64,000 bases of DNA from NCBI GenBank assembly GCA_020747015.1, contig JAGTJM010000011.1, forward strand, positions 1 through 64,000. Reading direction: 5' to 3'. Positions 10,362 through 20,961 of this stretch are shown here, piece after piece. A program made the translations under genes and the position numbers. Numbering within the stretch: position 1 is the first letter of the stretch; every line of letters starts with the position of its first letter. The DNA is from Pyrenochaeta sp. MPI-SDFR-AT-0127 (taxonomy: Eukaryota; Ascomycota; Dothideomycetes; Pleosporales; Cucurbitariaceae). The notes under the pieces were generated by a model. The model was given only the letters and a program-made list of their open reading frames with translations, ran no database searches and was not told the origin of the DNA.

Positions 10362-12488
10362 TCAAACTAGCGTGATATTTGTTTTATATTTGTCACCACA
10401 TGGATTTTCATGTGCACTCCCCGTCTTGTCATTGACCCAGGCCGGTGCTCTGTCCCAAAAGATCTCATAGAATCCCACTCTCCTCCAAACATGGTTTGGC
10501 CTATCGACAGGGACTACTACTAACCCCACTTGAAATTGTGGGGTGTAGCTTATCATGTGTACTGCGTATGTCTCCCATGCATCGTTGGGAATAGTGTCAG
10601 GAGTCCATCTGCCATTCCATTTGGACATTGAAGATTTACCCTGACGGTCTTTGCTATCACGGAGACGGCAATTGTACCAGCCATCAGACTTTGAAGGGAA
10701 AGTTTCTGACGCTAGACGAAGGAAGCAAGCTTTGATCTCGAGTGCTGCTGGCCTCGGTTCTTTCAATTGCCACGAAGGTGTAGATGCGGCAGCCTTTCTT
10801 ACTTCGGCACAAATCTTGGAGTCGGAGAAGTGGTTCCGCTGCACATTGAACACTTCGCTGCTGACACTAAGCCAACTCCACGATGGTGCCTCCATAGCCA
10901 ATCTCTTTTGCGGTCGGTCTGAAGAAACATTCCACAGCAGCTCTTGGACAAGATCGTGTTCCCATAAGCCATGTAGAAGCTTTTGGCCCCAGGCAAACGA
11001 GACGTACATTCCGAGCCCTTGAAATGCTGCCCACTTGTCGCTATCATACGTCATTTGACATTTGGTGTAAGCCGAGACTAAACTCCACCACTTATACCGC
11101 CGATGCGCATGAGTTGATTCGCGTTGTTCTTTGTCCAGAGGCTCATTCAGCATATCGTAGAAATCACGCTTCAATATAAGGCCGGGTGATGTCGTCTGTG
11201 ACTTGTCCATTGCAGGGTCACGCTCACTAGCCCTCGCTTCCACACATTCCCAAGAAACCTGGTCTCTACCGTAGGAGATGGTTCGCACCGACAAGAGACG
11301 TTCTTGGACCACCCATGCTCTCGAAAGTAATGGTGTTGGTGCACCTTTAGGGCGTGCTTGTTTTGCATAGATGTGACGACTCGCTAATTTTTCAGGGAAT
11401 AATGGGCATGTCATTGAACCAAGGGCTGAGCGCTGCGCAAAGCAGCCACCATAGCTGTCACTCGCACCAGCTGCGGCTATGGTGCACACCGAGTTTTGAT
11501 ATACATCACCCATCGCCTTCGCTTCCCTTTCCCAGTCCTCCTTGCAGTCTTGAATAATACATAATGAATCGATCCAGATGTACTTATAGCCAAGATTTAC
11601 GGTAATTTGGAAGGCATCCACGAACGTCTTTGGTAGATCAGAAAGAGGAATCTCGTGTTGAAAAGCATTTAGAGATGATTCCGTGAGTCGAATTATATTG
11701 CCATTACCCCAGCAATGCGACAGCGTAAGGTAAAAATTAGACGAATCTGGTCTGGAGCCTTCAATCAAGAGTTTGGCAGAGCGCAGAGTATTTCCAATTG
11801 CTTTGATCTTGATGAGCCGAGTGGGGACATACGGTCGCTTATACGGAAGCTGTACGCAAGTATGACAGCCTTCGTGTGTCTCAAGGCAAGTCCTTAACCA
11901 TCTCTTCACAAGATGAGAAACCTCGGGGGCATCTGTTTGAGCGTTCCGCAGTGTGCGACCGGTGTAGCTCTTGAACTTTCCATTGATCAATGCAACACCA
12001 TTTGAAGAGTATTTACCAGCTACAATGGTCAACGTTCCGGGTGAATCGAGGTTGACATCTGTCCCAATATTCACAAGATACGGCGTCTGGGTTGTAGTGT
12101 CGTAGGAGGACGGATACAGTGGGTCGGCGAAGTCAAGTAATGCGCATAGATGACAGCCGGCTTGTGCCGATGCGCGTAGTGCTCCAAGGTGATCCAGATG
12201 AGGAAAGGTACCCTTGTCTGCTTTGAATTTTGTAATCACAATTTCCCGTTCAGTGCTTTTGATCTTGCTGTTGCTATCTCTATCGGATGTTGGGCCGATA
12301 ATGTGGGTCTGGACCAGTTCACTGCAGGCCTTACAAAGAGAACCGTATCCAGGTATTTCTGTTGGCGCCACTTTGCTAAGGCTCGGCTCAAGCGTTTTTC
12401 TAGCACTGCTTTTGAAGCCATGGAGTCCCTTTTTCACATAAGACCGTAGATCCTCCTCCAGCTGCGTCGTTCGCATTGGACTTTGCAT
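10362..12488 (-). CDS. HET-domain protein 1
   Basis: Single exon, 708 residues counted from the ATG at 12488; the frame runs 30 codons further upstream without an ATG, so a 5' exon cannot be excluded. Residues 253-390 are the heterokaryon-incompatibility domain: LSHCWG at 256-261, IWIDSLCIIQD at 304-314, then a GDVYQNSVCTIAAAGA block. The N-terminal third has CxxC pairs (Cys52/Cys55 and CHLC, CHTC further on), common in this HET subfamily (CKAC...CHLC) and possibly metal-binding. HET proteins trigger programmed cell death when unlike fungal strains fuse; whether this copy acts that way is not shown. It is one of three HET genes in 24 kb. Confidence 0.9.
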   Translation of the reverse strand: MQSPMRTTQLEEDLRSYVKKGLHGFKSSARKTLEPSLSKVAPTEIPGYGSLCKACSELVQTHIIGPTSDRDSNSKIKSTEREIVITKFKADKGTFPHLDHLGALRASAQAGCHLCALLDFADPLYPSSYDTTTQTPYLVNIGTDVNLDSPGTLTIVAGKYSSNGVALINGKFKSYTGRTLRNAQTDAPEVSHLVKRWLRTCLETHEGCHTCVQLPYKRPYVPTRLIKIKAIGNTLRSAKLLIEGSRPDSSNFYLTLSHCWGNGNIIRLTESSLNAFQHEIPLSDLPKTFVDAFQITVNLGYKYIWIDSLCIIQDCKEDWEREAKAMGDVYQNSVCTIAAAGASDSYGGCFAQRSALGSMTCPLFPEKLASRHIYAKQARPKGAPTPLLSRAWVVQERLLSVRTISYGRDQVSWECVEARASERDPAMDKSQTTSPGLILKRDFYDMLNEPLDKEQRESTHAHRRYKWWSLVSAYTKCQMTYDSDKWAAFQGLGMYVSFAWGQKLLHGLWEHDLVQELLWNVSSDRPQKRLAMEAPSWSWLSVSSEVFNVQRNHFSDSKICAEVRKAAASTPSWQLKEPRPAALEIKACFLRLASETFPSKSDGWYNCRLRDSKDRQGKSSMSKWNGRWTPDTIPNDAWETYAVHMISYTPQFQVGLVVVPVDRPNHVWRRVGFYEIFWDRAPAWVNDKTGSAHENPCGDKYKTNITLV

Positions 12489-13043
12489 ATCGGAAGGCTG
12501 GGGTGTCAAAATTGTTGAGTAGAGGCCTTGCGGACCCTTCCGTCGTCGAATGGATACGGTACAATCGACGAATTTCAAATTTTCACCCGTGCTAATAGCT
12601 AGTTATCCGGGCACAGCGTACTGAGTATCGTGGCCTGGGGTGGAAGACGCTCTTGAGAGCTGTTTAACAGCAAACAGGTTCGTCGTAATGCGGCTGAGAT
12701 ATGCAAATACGGTAAGGCGGCTGCCAAGACATTTAAGGCACGCTGCACTGACGAGTCAAGTGAGCGACCAACGCCTGCCAACACATCTCAGGTAGCAGCA
12801 CTTTGAGGAACACTCTGGTACCCAATTGTGTCAAGAAGACAGCCAATACACGTGTTTATTAAAGAAGCTGTCTATATGCCATGAAGGCTTTGTTCTCATA
12901 TACTCGAACTGAAGGGCCGTTACGTAACACCAAAACACCACCAACGCCCCAGGCCTGATACACGACCACCCCCAAGAGATAACCTTCTCGTGTGCAGTAT
13001 CTAGTTATTCGGATTCGTCGCCCTACATATCCGGTATGCGACT
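12489..13043. other. Intergenic between HET gene 1 and the secreted-protein gene
   Basis: No supported feature. It contains the upstream region of HET gene 1 (12489 onward) and the 3' flank of the secreted-protein gene, which ends at 13044. Confidence 0.5.
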
Positions 13044-13767
13044 CTACCAATCAAGTGGTGCACACAAGTAAGGAAAAGTCGCACACGCCGGCATAGCCTC
13101 CCTGAGAGGCGCTTTGTCAAAGCTGAGCTTGGGAACAGTACGATTGTAGGCGGGATAGCTAGGCCCAGAGGTAGCGGTTGCGATTGCACATTCTGGTGCG
13201 CTAATCGACGTTTTGGTGCATGTATCGTAACATCTGTTCACAGGTCAATGGTACGATCTGGGGATTGGAGAGGCGGAGTGACGTACGCTCCATACATCTG
13301 GGTGACATCTCCACAGACGGCGAGAGCATCAAGGCAGATCCAGAGCGAGGAACAAGTCGTAGATCCCGTCGCATAGTTGTAGTCATATGTAGAATCGAAA
13401 GTCGGTGCGGGTGTGATCAAGGCATTGGAACTAGTAGTCGTTGGAAAACCAACACGGGGGAACGGTGGATAGACATCCTCATCGGTGGATGCTGGAGTGG
13501 GGGATGAGGAGCATTCCGGAACAGTGAATGTTGGCATTTCAGTGATTCCGGCACCACACTCGACCCAAGTGCTGTCGACAGTTAGCATGGAACCGTGAGA
13601 CTAAAACTCTGAAACAGCATAAACGGAGAGGACAAGCCTTACCCGCCATAGGCAACGCCGCAGTCGTTAGTTGTGATGAACGTCTTCGTCTCACCGCAGT
13701 CCCTCCTCGCCGGCCCAGCGAGCATGACGCCAGCCAAAGACAGCAGAAGGAGAAGCTCGGCCTTCAT
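13044..13767 (-). CDS. Small secreted cysteine-rich protein, effector-like
   Basis: Three exons: 13767-13643, 13571-13287, 13233-13044, giving 199 residues. Intron 1 (71 bases) has donor GTAAGG, branch GCTAAC and acceptor CAG; intron 2 (53 bases) has donor GTACGT and acceptor CAG. Residues 1-17 form a signal peptide (MKAELLLLLSLAGVMLA). The mature part has 12 cysteines, an even number suited to six disulfides: two in exon 1, five in exon 2, five in exon 3. A Pro/Ser/Thr-rich stretch lies in the middle. No known family was recognised. Size, secretion signal and cysteine content match fungal effectors or secreted lectin-like proteins; function is not inferable. The frame only becomes continuous after splicing, so simple ORF calling would miss it. 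Confidence 0.75.
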
Positions 13768-15036
13768 ATTTCCAGAGATGTGTGATATGCGAAAGTAGCT
13801 ATCGAGACGCTTTGGGTTAATAGGTACGGAGTACAAATTGTTGAGTAATTTGGCGAGTATCGGTGATGAGACGGATGTCTCGTAGCGTGAGGAAAGACGT
13901 GGATTGCAAATATGATCAATAGAATGTAGATAAAAGGTTTTGGAAGCAGGTTGAAGTCCTTGTGTGTTGTGAAGATGGATGAGAACGGCTGCGAAGCGAT
14001 CATTAAATAGACGTTCCGGGCAGTAGTTCTCGCGCACAAGGCAAGATCGAAAGACCTTGGGAGCTCTCAGCTTGCCACTTTCGAATCCATGATTAATTTG
14101 TAAGTCTGTTTACGTCCGCTAACGCAGCGTTGCCTACCTGAAACCCATCAAACGTGGGCGCTTCCTCCCCACCCGGCCGGCTGGCAACAGGCAAATTTGC
14201 CATCGTTATCGTACTGTATACTACCCTGGGTAATGATAAGCGGCCCAGTAACCACGCTGGAGGGATGAGAGTGGTAACGTAGACCATCATGGAAAGTGAT
14301 GGACACTCTAAAATGGATGTGTTGCAACGGTATGTCCTCGTGTTGACCATATTGGGCTCACAGAAAGGGCACGCCGCAGGTGATTGAGCTGAGATGCTAG
14401 GGTTTGGTGCAACATATCGCCTTCTATCCAGTGGTGTGTCAGTGGTGAGCGGTAGGTGGTGGAACGGTCAAGTCACTGTTCATTCCTGGCTTGGGTTTTG
14501 CGTCTTGTGTTGAGACAGCTACACCAGGCGTGCGGGAGGAGGAAACGGACTGCAATGTTAGGCTCGGTCTGAGATCCTACTAGCGAGGAATGCGACGCTT
14601 CATGAGACCTGCAGGAGGAGTGGCCTTCGCCCGTTGGGAGCTGTAAAATCCTACACACGCATGTTGTGGCCACTTCACAAGGTTGTAGGAGGACGAACAT
14701 CTGAGGAGGATCGTACGAGGAGCAGGGATAAGCGAAGGCCTGAGGCTGATCTGATACAGACATATACTCATAGAAAGACGGACTCTATGATTGTTGGAGG
14801 AGTGGGCAGTCGAGGCTGTAGGACGAGGCGAATACGACTGGATTATAAGACATTGAGTTGTTGGAACCAGTCCAAGTATGACTGATCGACGGAATATGCC
14901 TTCAGAGACATTAAAAATTTGTGTCCCTTCGTCCAGCTTCACTTGTGTACGCGAGGTGCCCCGCTGCAATGTCTTCCGAGCATGTCTCTCTTCCTCCCTC
15001 TGGCATTCATCGTGCACCTTGGCATGCTCAATTGCC
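13768..15036. other. Intergenic between the secreted-protein gene and the monooxygenase gene
   Basis: Holds the promoter side of the secreted-protein gene and the 3' flank of the monooxygenase gene. The minus-strand frames 14093-14350 and 14580-15158 have no motifs, and the second overlaps the monooxygenase coding end in another frame, so neither was called. Confidence 0.5.
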
Positions 15037-17343
15037 TCACCTGTACTCCATCGTGGGCCTCTCATACCAGCTCTCATGCGAGTAGTCTTTTCTCGGTCCA
15101 TCAACCTGATACGTAATGCCAAAGGTCTGCAGGCTCGAGCCTCGGAATCTGAACTCACACGTATTCTTGTACGTATCAGGATCGCACCAGTGATGACCCT
15201 TCGCTATCCAACCATGAGACGCATCTTCTGGCGCATGGAAATCCCATGTATTGAACAAAGCACCGACAGACACCCCATCCTCATCTGCGAACCACGCCGT
15301 GATCTTATCGGTCGTCTCATTGTAACGATAAACATAACGGCGCGATGCAGGGAAAGAGAACCCGGTATCCATCTTGAAAGTACCCTCTTCGATGTAGAGA
15401 TATTCGGCAGAGAATGTCGGTGAGGTGGGGTTGCGTGGATGAAAATGCGCGGTACCTGAGAAGGTGCCACCAGGTGAAGCAATGTTGCGAGAGTCGACTT
15501 TGCGCTGTAGTGTCCAGATGCCTTGCATGGCTCTGAAGACTGCTGATGCAACAAACTTGGCGTCCTCATCCGATGCTTTAATGACGCCTATGACTTCTTG
15601 GACGACCACAGAGGCTTCTGGGTCGGTACCTTCACCTTGATAGCGAGAGGGAAAGGCTGGCCCAGTCTGCCCATCAAATGCTGAATCATCACGTGTGATG
15701 CCAGCTTCTCTCGCAAACTCCTCCATGAGCCCAACATAGTCAGACATCCAGAACTGTGGGACATGCAAGGACCACTCGTGCTGTATAGCGTGTCTCATGC
15801 GTTTGGTGACGTCAAATTGATACACCTCACGCTCAGGGAGATCGCGCAGGCTTGTGTCGTGTTTAGCCCAAGTGTCAGCAATGAAGCGGGCCTGCATTTC
15901 CATGACGCCCCAATAAGGTCCTTCATAAAAACCCACAAATCCAATCGTGGGAATTTCAGCAAGTATGGAGCCCCGTGTCAGGAGAAAAGGGATGCGTGGA
16001 CAGGAAGGATCATAATTCAGAAGGTCTTTGACGTCTTTGTCGAGGTAGTCGAGGTCGACGTTGTAACCTGTGGCTTCAACGATGCCAGCGATATCGGTGA
16101 CTGTGCTAGTACCCTGGTCCATGTTAGATTACATTGCTCCATCGAGCGGGCTAAGTGATTGTACCTTTGCTTCTAAGGATGGTGCATGGTGCCATAGGTC
16201 ATACTGTTTGAGTGTGATCTCAAAGCTGTCATCGTTATCTCGTTGCTTGACGTCGTCCACCCAGCCTTTTATTGGTACAATGACTCCACTCCTTACGAAT
16301 TCTGCATACGTGTCGGTGATTCCTGTATATCCGGGATATCTTGTCTGTTCTGGTTCGTACACAAGCTCCGGTCGTCCAATATCTCCTTGATCACCGCCAA
16401 GCACAGATCGCATGAACTCGTGTCCCTTTCGCGCTTTCTCGGGCGGTACAGTTGTAACAGCTGCCGAGATTACGTCATCACCTCGGCGTGAAAGGTTGTA
16501 GAGAACGAGGTCAATGGGTAGGAATTTTGGGGCGAGGTTGAAATCCTGGCTGCCTGCATTGTACGGGTCTTGAGGAAGGTAGCGGGGCAAGGCGTAAAGA
16601 GGCCGATTCAAGACATGATAAACCTTGCTGTCAGCATGAACAGGTCTTGGCGTACCTGGCGAGGAAATCGCGTTTGATATTTGGAAGGCAGCTTGAGCAG
16701 CTGCCTCTGAACCGCTAATGCCGCCGCCGATAACAACAATTTTGCCAGCAGTCTCCGCAAGAGCAGAGAGATCGCGGAACTTTGAAGAATGTTGGACATT
16801 GAGGAGCTTTTTAGGCGACGATGAATGGAGAGAGCGCCCCGGCTTATCAAAGAATCCGCTCGCAATGATGAGACGGTCAAAAATGCCCGTGTTCTGCTCT
16901 TTGGTTTCGGTATCTTCGGACACAACTTGCCAAGTCTCGGAGTCGTCTCGAAGGGAAGCTTTAACAACTCGTTGATTGAGAAATATCTTCGAGTCGAGGC
17001 CAAATTTCGTCTTGTACGTCTCAAGATACCGCCCAACCTGCCAGGCCTTGGGGAACATGGGTGGGGTTTTGGGGGCTGAACTGGTCATAGGATCCGAGAG
17101 GTCGACAGACGACCAGGAAAGGTCTGGAAATGCGACTGTAAACCTGCTCAAATTTGTCTTCATTTCTGGGGAACACTTGTCGCCGTATTCGCCAGGCTGT
17201 GCTCGCCACATTCCGCCGACACGATCCGCTGCCTCGTACACGGTAACGGAGTAGTTCCCATGTTGTAGAAACGTTTTTGCCGCAACTAAGCCGGCAGGAC
17301 CTGCGCCTATAATACATACAGTCTTCATTCCTGGAGAAGCCAT
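15037..17343 (-). CDS. Flavin-dependent monooxygenase fused to a DUF6314-like domain
   Basis: Two exons, 17343-16165 and 16113-15037, giving 751 residues; the 51-base intron (GTACAA...CCAG) is phase 0. Residues 9-19 are the FAD-binding Rossmann motif (IGAGPAGL), 203-213 the second, NADPH-type Rossmann motif (VVIGGGISGSE), with the IIASGFF strand at 159-165. This is the layout of FMO/Baeyer-Villiger-like class B monooxygenases, which oxygenate N, S or carbonyl carbon using NADPH and O2. The last 150 residues (about 590-745: WTLQRKVDSR, YRYNETTDKI, NTWDFH) resemble DUF6314, known from fungi as a stand-alone domain or fused to such oxidases. The substrate is unknown. Start chosen at the ATG just before the Rossmann fold; Met6 is an alternative. 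Confidence 0.85.
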
Positions 17344-17637
17344 GATTGCCGCTTATGGTGAGCTGTTGAATAATCAGTCAATCAATACTGGGTGCGGCCA
17401 GTGCCAGTTTCAGGACTCACAAGGTACTACTGAGGGACTAAAATGGGGTACAATTCCATCTAGGCGAACCGATGAATATGCTGGTGCTTGAGCAAATGTG
17501 AGGTGGTCAGCGTTGATGTTTGCATGGGTGGGGATTCGCAAGTCACGCTAGTTGGATGCCCCTCAGAAAACCAGCCAATAACGAGAGCGAGTATGGAATG
17601 TCACAATGAGCGCAGTGGGAAAGTCGTTTGAAACCAT

Positions 17638-18130
17638 TTATTCGGTGAGTACTCCAGAGTTGATAAGTGAACCTCTCATAGTCTGAAACTGAGTCTTGCC
17701 GTACTAGAATTCCATGTAAGTATTGGTGAATCCCAGTGCATAATTCGAGGCTTCGAGAACAACGTACAGATATCAGATATCGAATATGGCCCTGTAAATG
17801 TAGATTAGACACGTTTTCTAATTAGCCATTCGCCTAATGAGTGCTTACAAGATCAGTGACTTGTCTATGTTGTTCGAACTCGGATCTTGCGAATTGTCGC
17901 ATGTCCTTTCTCGTCGCTTCATTAGGAATGTTTGACGTGCTCCGTACAATGTCTCTCCACAGCGCCAGTGCGCGTTGCCGTTGGATGAACTGTATATGCG
18001 TGAGAATATGAATGCAGCCGCTACCATTGTTAACGCAAAGACGTACATGATCAAGACCAAGAGGGCTTTTTCCTCGTGCGCGAAGCCGAGACGGCGGCTT
18101 GGAGGCTACCGTGGCATATTTTCGCAGCAT
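17638..18130 (-). CDS. LYR-motif mitochondrial protein (LYRM2-like, Complex1_LYR family)
   Basis: Four exons: 18130-18047, 17989-17849, 17791-17768, 17703-17638, encoding 104 residues. All three introns (57, 57 and 64 bases) are phase 0 with GTACGT, GTAAGC and GTACGT donors; exon 3 is only 24 bases. The N terminus (MLRKYATVASK) is a basic mitochondrial-type presequence. Residues 29-75 carry the LYR-family helix (ALALWRDIVR) and the conserved RQFARSEFEQHRQVTD, followed by HIRYLIS and a GKTQFQTM motif. LYR proteins bind acyl carrier protein and help assemble respiratory or iron-sulfur complexes. The LYR tripeptide itself reads LWR here. Divergent with the NAT4 gene across 267 bases. Confidence 0.85.
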
Positions 18131-18397
18131 TCCCCCAGTATGAGTCTAGTTCTATTCCTTTCCAAGGCGTTGAGATGGAAACCTATATCAGAATGCAGAG
18201 TGAGACACGAGTTGATGAAATGATTGAGGCTCTTTCTGATGCAGGCTGACGTAAAAGATGACCAATGCAGGGCTAGGCTGTGAACGTTCTAGACAAGCCC
18301 CGCCAACGCGTCTGCCACTCTCCAAGACGCGTTGCCACTCAACACCACACCTACATATATTGGATGCGCACAACGTTCAGCCTCCACGCTCATTGCG
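18131..18397. promoter_or_regulatory. Shared divergent promoter of the LYR protein and NAT4 genes
   Basis: The two start codons, 18130 (minus) and 18398 (plus), are separated by 267 bases with no room for another gene, so both promoters must lie here or overlap. No specific operator was identified. Confidence 0.6.
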
Positions 18398-19531
18398 ATG
18401 GCCAGGCGATCCAGCAAGAGGAAATTTGATTCGAATGGTCACACTCTAGAGCAAGGCCTGAAAATCAAGAAGGCAGTACAAGACAACAACTACCTCCCAA
18501 GCAACGGCGTCTCTCGCACGCTTAGAAAGAACCACTCTAGTCTGACCAAATACAAGCAACTGCTGGTTCAGGAGAGCCGAGGAGACGTTGTGAGTGTGAA
18601 GGGGCTGATTCCTAGCGGAGAATTGCCTCAGCCAACGCACATACGATTCGACTACGACGACATGGAACACTTTGCACCACGTGCTCTCGAGCTCCAGAGG
18701 CTGATGCAAGAGGACGCAGGTGGCTTGCATACTTGCGAAGCTGCACGGGACGTCCCACTCAACTTTGAGCTTCTGCGGACTGCTACCGAACTCAAACAGA
18801 GCGAGCTCAATGAATGCTTAGCGCTCATTGAGATGACATCTGGAGATGATTACAGGGCGTCACGAGTTGGATGGGATCCTTCGAAGAAGAAGGCAGAGAT
18901 GCTGGACAAGGAGATGATGTATCTCCTGGTTCGACAAGGTGACGTAGCCGGGAATTTTGAAACAGTGGAGGGTGATCATCAGACAGGCGTGGGCACAGAC
19001 ACGGAGGAAAAGATCACTGCATCGCTAGACTTTCCAGAGCATCTCACTGAGAGCCATGCCTTTGCTGGTGACGTCGACAGTATCACCAAACTCGACCCAA
19101 CACTCACCGCCAATGCTTTCGCCAACCACGAGCCCGCCTCCATCAAAACACTACCTACCCAGAGTCTCGAGTGGCCCTATATGAAAAGCAGCGGCACCAT
19201 CCTCGGCTTCATCTCCTTCATGTTTACCTATGATGACCCTCCCAACGATGACCGCGAAGTCGTCTACATATACGAGATCCACCTGCACGAGCACCTTCGC
19301 GGTCGCGGGCTAGGTTCAAGACTCATGGGCTTCGTGGAGGGTGCAGCTAGTCACTGTGGCATTGGAAAAACCATGTTGACGGTGTTCACATCCAATGAGG
19401 GTGCCAGGGCTATGTATGAGAAGCTAGGCTACAACAAGGATGAATGCTCGCCGACCGACAGGATTATGAGGAGCAAGACTGTCAAGGCAGATTACATGAT
19501 CATGAGCAAGATTGTTCCCTTGATTGGATGA
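18398..19531 (+). CDS. nat4: N-alpha-acetyltransferase NatD (NAT4/NAA40 family)
   Basis: Single exon, 377 residues from the ATG at 18398 (MARRSSKRKF). NatD acetylates the N-terminal serine of histones H4 and H2A. Diagnostic blocks: LIEMTSGDDYRAS and GWDPSKKKAEM in the middle; after an insert, a GFISFMFTYDDPP strand, VVYIYEIHLHEHLRGRGLGS (acetyl-CoA binding Q/RxxGxG/A-type loop as RGRGLG), KTMLTVFTSNEGARAMYEKL and a C-terminal DYMIMSK. The insert of about 65 acidic and Thr-rich residues between the WDPSKK region and the GFISF strand makes it longer than the yeast protein. Transcribed away from the LYR gene. Confidence 0.9.
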   Translation: MARRSSKRKFDSNGHTLEQGLKIKKAVQDNNYLPSNGVSRTLRKNHSSLTKYKQLLVQESRGDVVSVKGLIPSGELPQPTHIRFDYDDMEHFAPRALELQRLMQEDAGGLHTCEAARDVPLNFELLRTATELKQSELNECLALIEMTSGDDYRASRVGWDPSKKKAEMLDKEMMYLLVRQGDVAGNFETVEGDHQTGVGTDTEEKITASLDFPEHLTESHAFAGDVDSITKLDPTLTANAFANHEPASIKTLPTQSLEWPYMKSSGTILGFISFMFTYDDPPNDDREVVYIYEIHLHEHLRGRGLGSRLMGFVEGAASHCGIGKTMLTVFTSNEGARAMYEKLGYNKDECSPTDRIMRSKTVKADYMIMSKIVPLIG

Positions 19532-20961
19532 TGATGCTGATGATGGCAATGGATCCAAGCATGCTTCATCACGGCGTTTATGGATAAGATACCCACGGTC
19601 GGCAGGAGTTCCTGCGGCCCAATACACCCAAGATTTCAAACTTTCTTCATTGTCTCTCGTGCTTCGAGTCATATTGCATTCCTTGGTTCCATTATTGAAA
19701 CCTAGCTGTGTCTTCTATATCTTCGATTGATGGTCTCATTTCAATGTCCAAGCCTCTGAAGCTTGCCTAAACCATCACAGCCCCCGTTTCGGGTCTTCAA
19801 CGTCACACTGCCGTCATGATTCCTTGTGTTTCAATACCTTACAGAAGTAGTGTCCGGTATTCCGATCATGTGGTTTACGGAAGCTTGGGGTTTCCATGAG
19901 ATCCGGACGCCCCAACCTCCTGGAGATGGTGAGCACAGGTCAAGCGATCCACCAAGAACTACAACGTGAACGAGTGCGAGTTACTACCCCTCCCTGAAGC
20001 CTGTCTAGGCCTGCTAATGGCTTGACTAGGTAACAAAAGGACGAAACCAAATATGCAGAGTACTGTCTTAGTCCGTTGTCTGGCTCAAAATCTATGGCTG
20101 TGGCGAATGAGCTCGCTACCTCTAGTTTGACATTCATCAAGCACGAAATCGATCCATCACTCTAGCATGTCTTACATACCTCCAAGCATTCCAGTGAGGA
20201 GATAACTGCGCTAACTCTTATCTCGCATGCAGATGTTTCAAACCGCTGGGTTACCATAGCACGCCATCGCAACCAATCTTGCAGAGGTGTATCTCGATCC
20301 ATAGTATCACGGCCTCGACGATCCCCACCTCCCCTGATCAAGACCTGGAAGAGAAGGTCGTCGTGCGAAGCTGTTCAACGACCTGACCATGCCGATGGGA
20401 CTGTTCCTCTGGGGTGGTGCCACCGCATAGATGCCCTCTACTTGACTTGAAACCGCTTCCACCACAGCGGTGTTCCACTGTTCCCATCCTTCATATCTAC
20501 ACCGACACATCTTTGGTTGGTAAGACTATGTGGTGACACACTACCACGGTGAGTCGCTCAACATCTGGGAGAGCCATTGAGCAGGCCGCCGGCTTCTCAT
20601 TGCACGACCGTGCCGTCGGCCAGGCTCCTGTCCCATCAAGATGGAACGTTTGAGACTGGCCACTATGCTACTTTTTGTCTGGTGAGAGCAGCGTGCAACA
20701 TTGTTCTTGCCCTACGCTAGACTTGTGCAAGGCACGCCCGAGCTCAGCCTGGGTTTGGTTCACGTCCAGGCGAACATAGGTGCCTTTGGAAGGCTTCGAG
20801 TTGAGTTGGTCAACTCCATTATTGAGTTAGTAGTGAAGAGTGAAGGCGATGGGAAAGGCCAAGTTTACCATTTATCTGGCTGGGGAATCTGATCATGCTC
20901 GCATCGGTGCGAAAGTTTTCCCTTCCACTTCGTTCCTCGTTTCAGGGCATTTCCGTATGCT
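19532..20961. other. Intergenic region
   Basis: Separates the convergent NAT4 and HET gene 2. Only short frames (for example 19940-20140 and 20307-20510, minus; 20701-20892, plus) with no recognisable features. Confidence 0.5.

Noticed and set aside
14580..15158. 192-codon minus-strand frame
   Set aside because: Overlaps the end of the monooxygenase gene in another frame, has no motif and an Arg-rich composition typical of a shadow frame.
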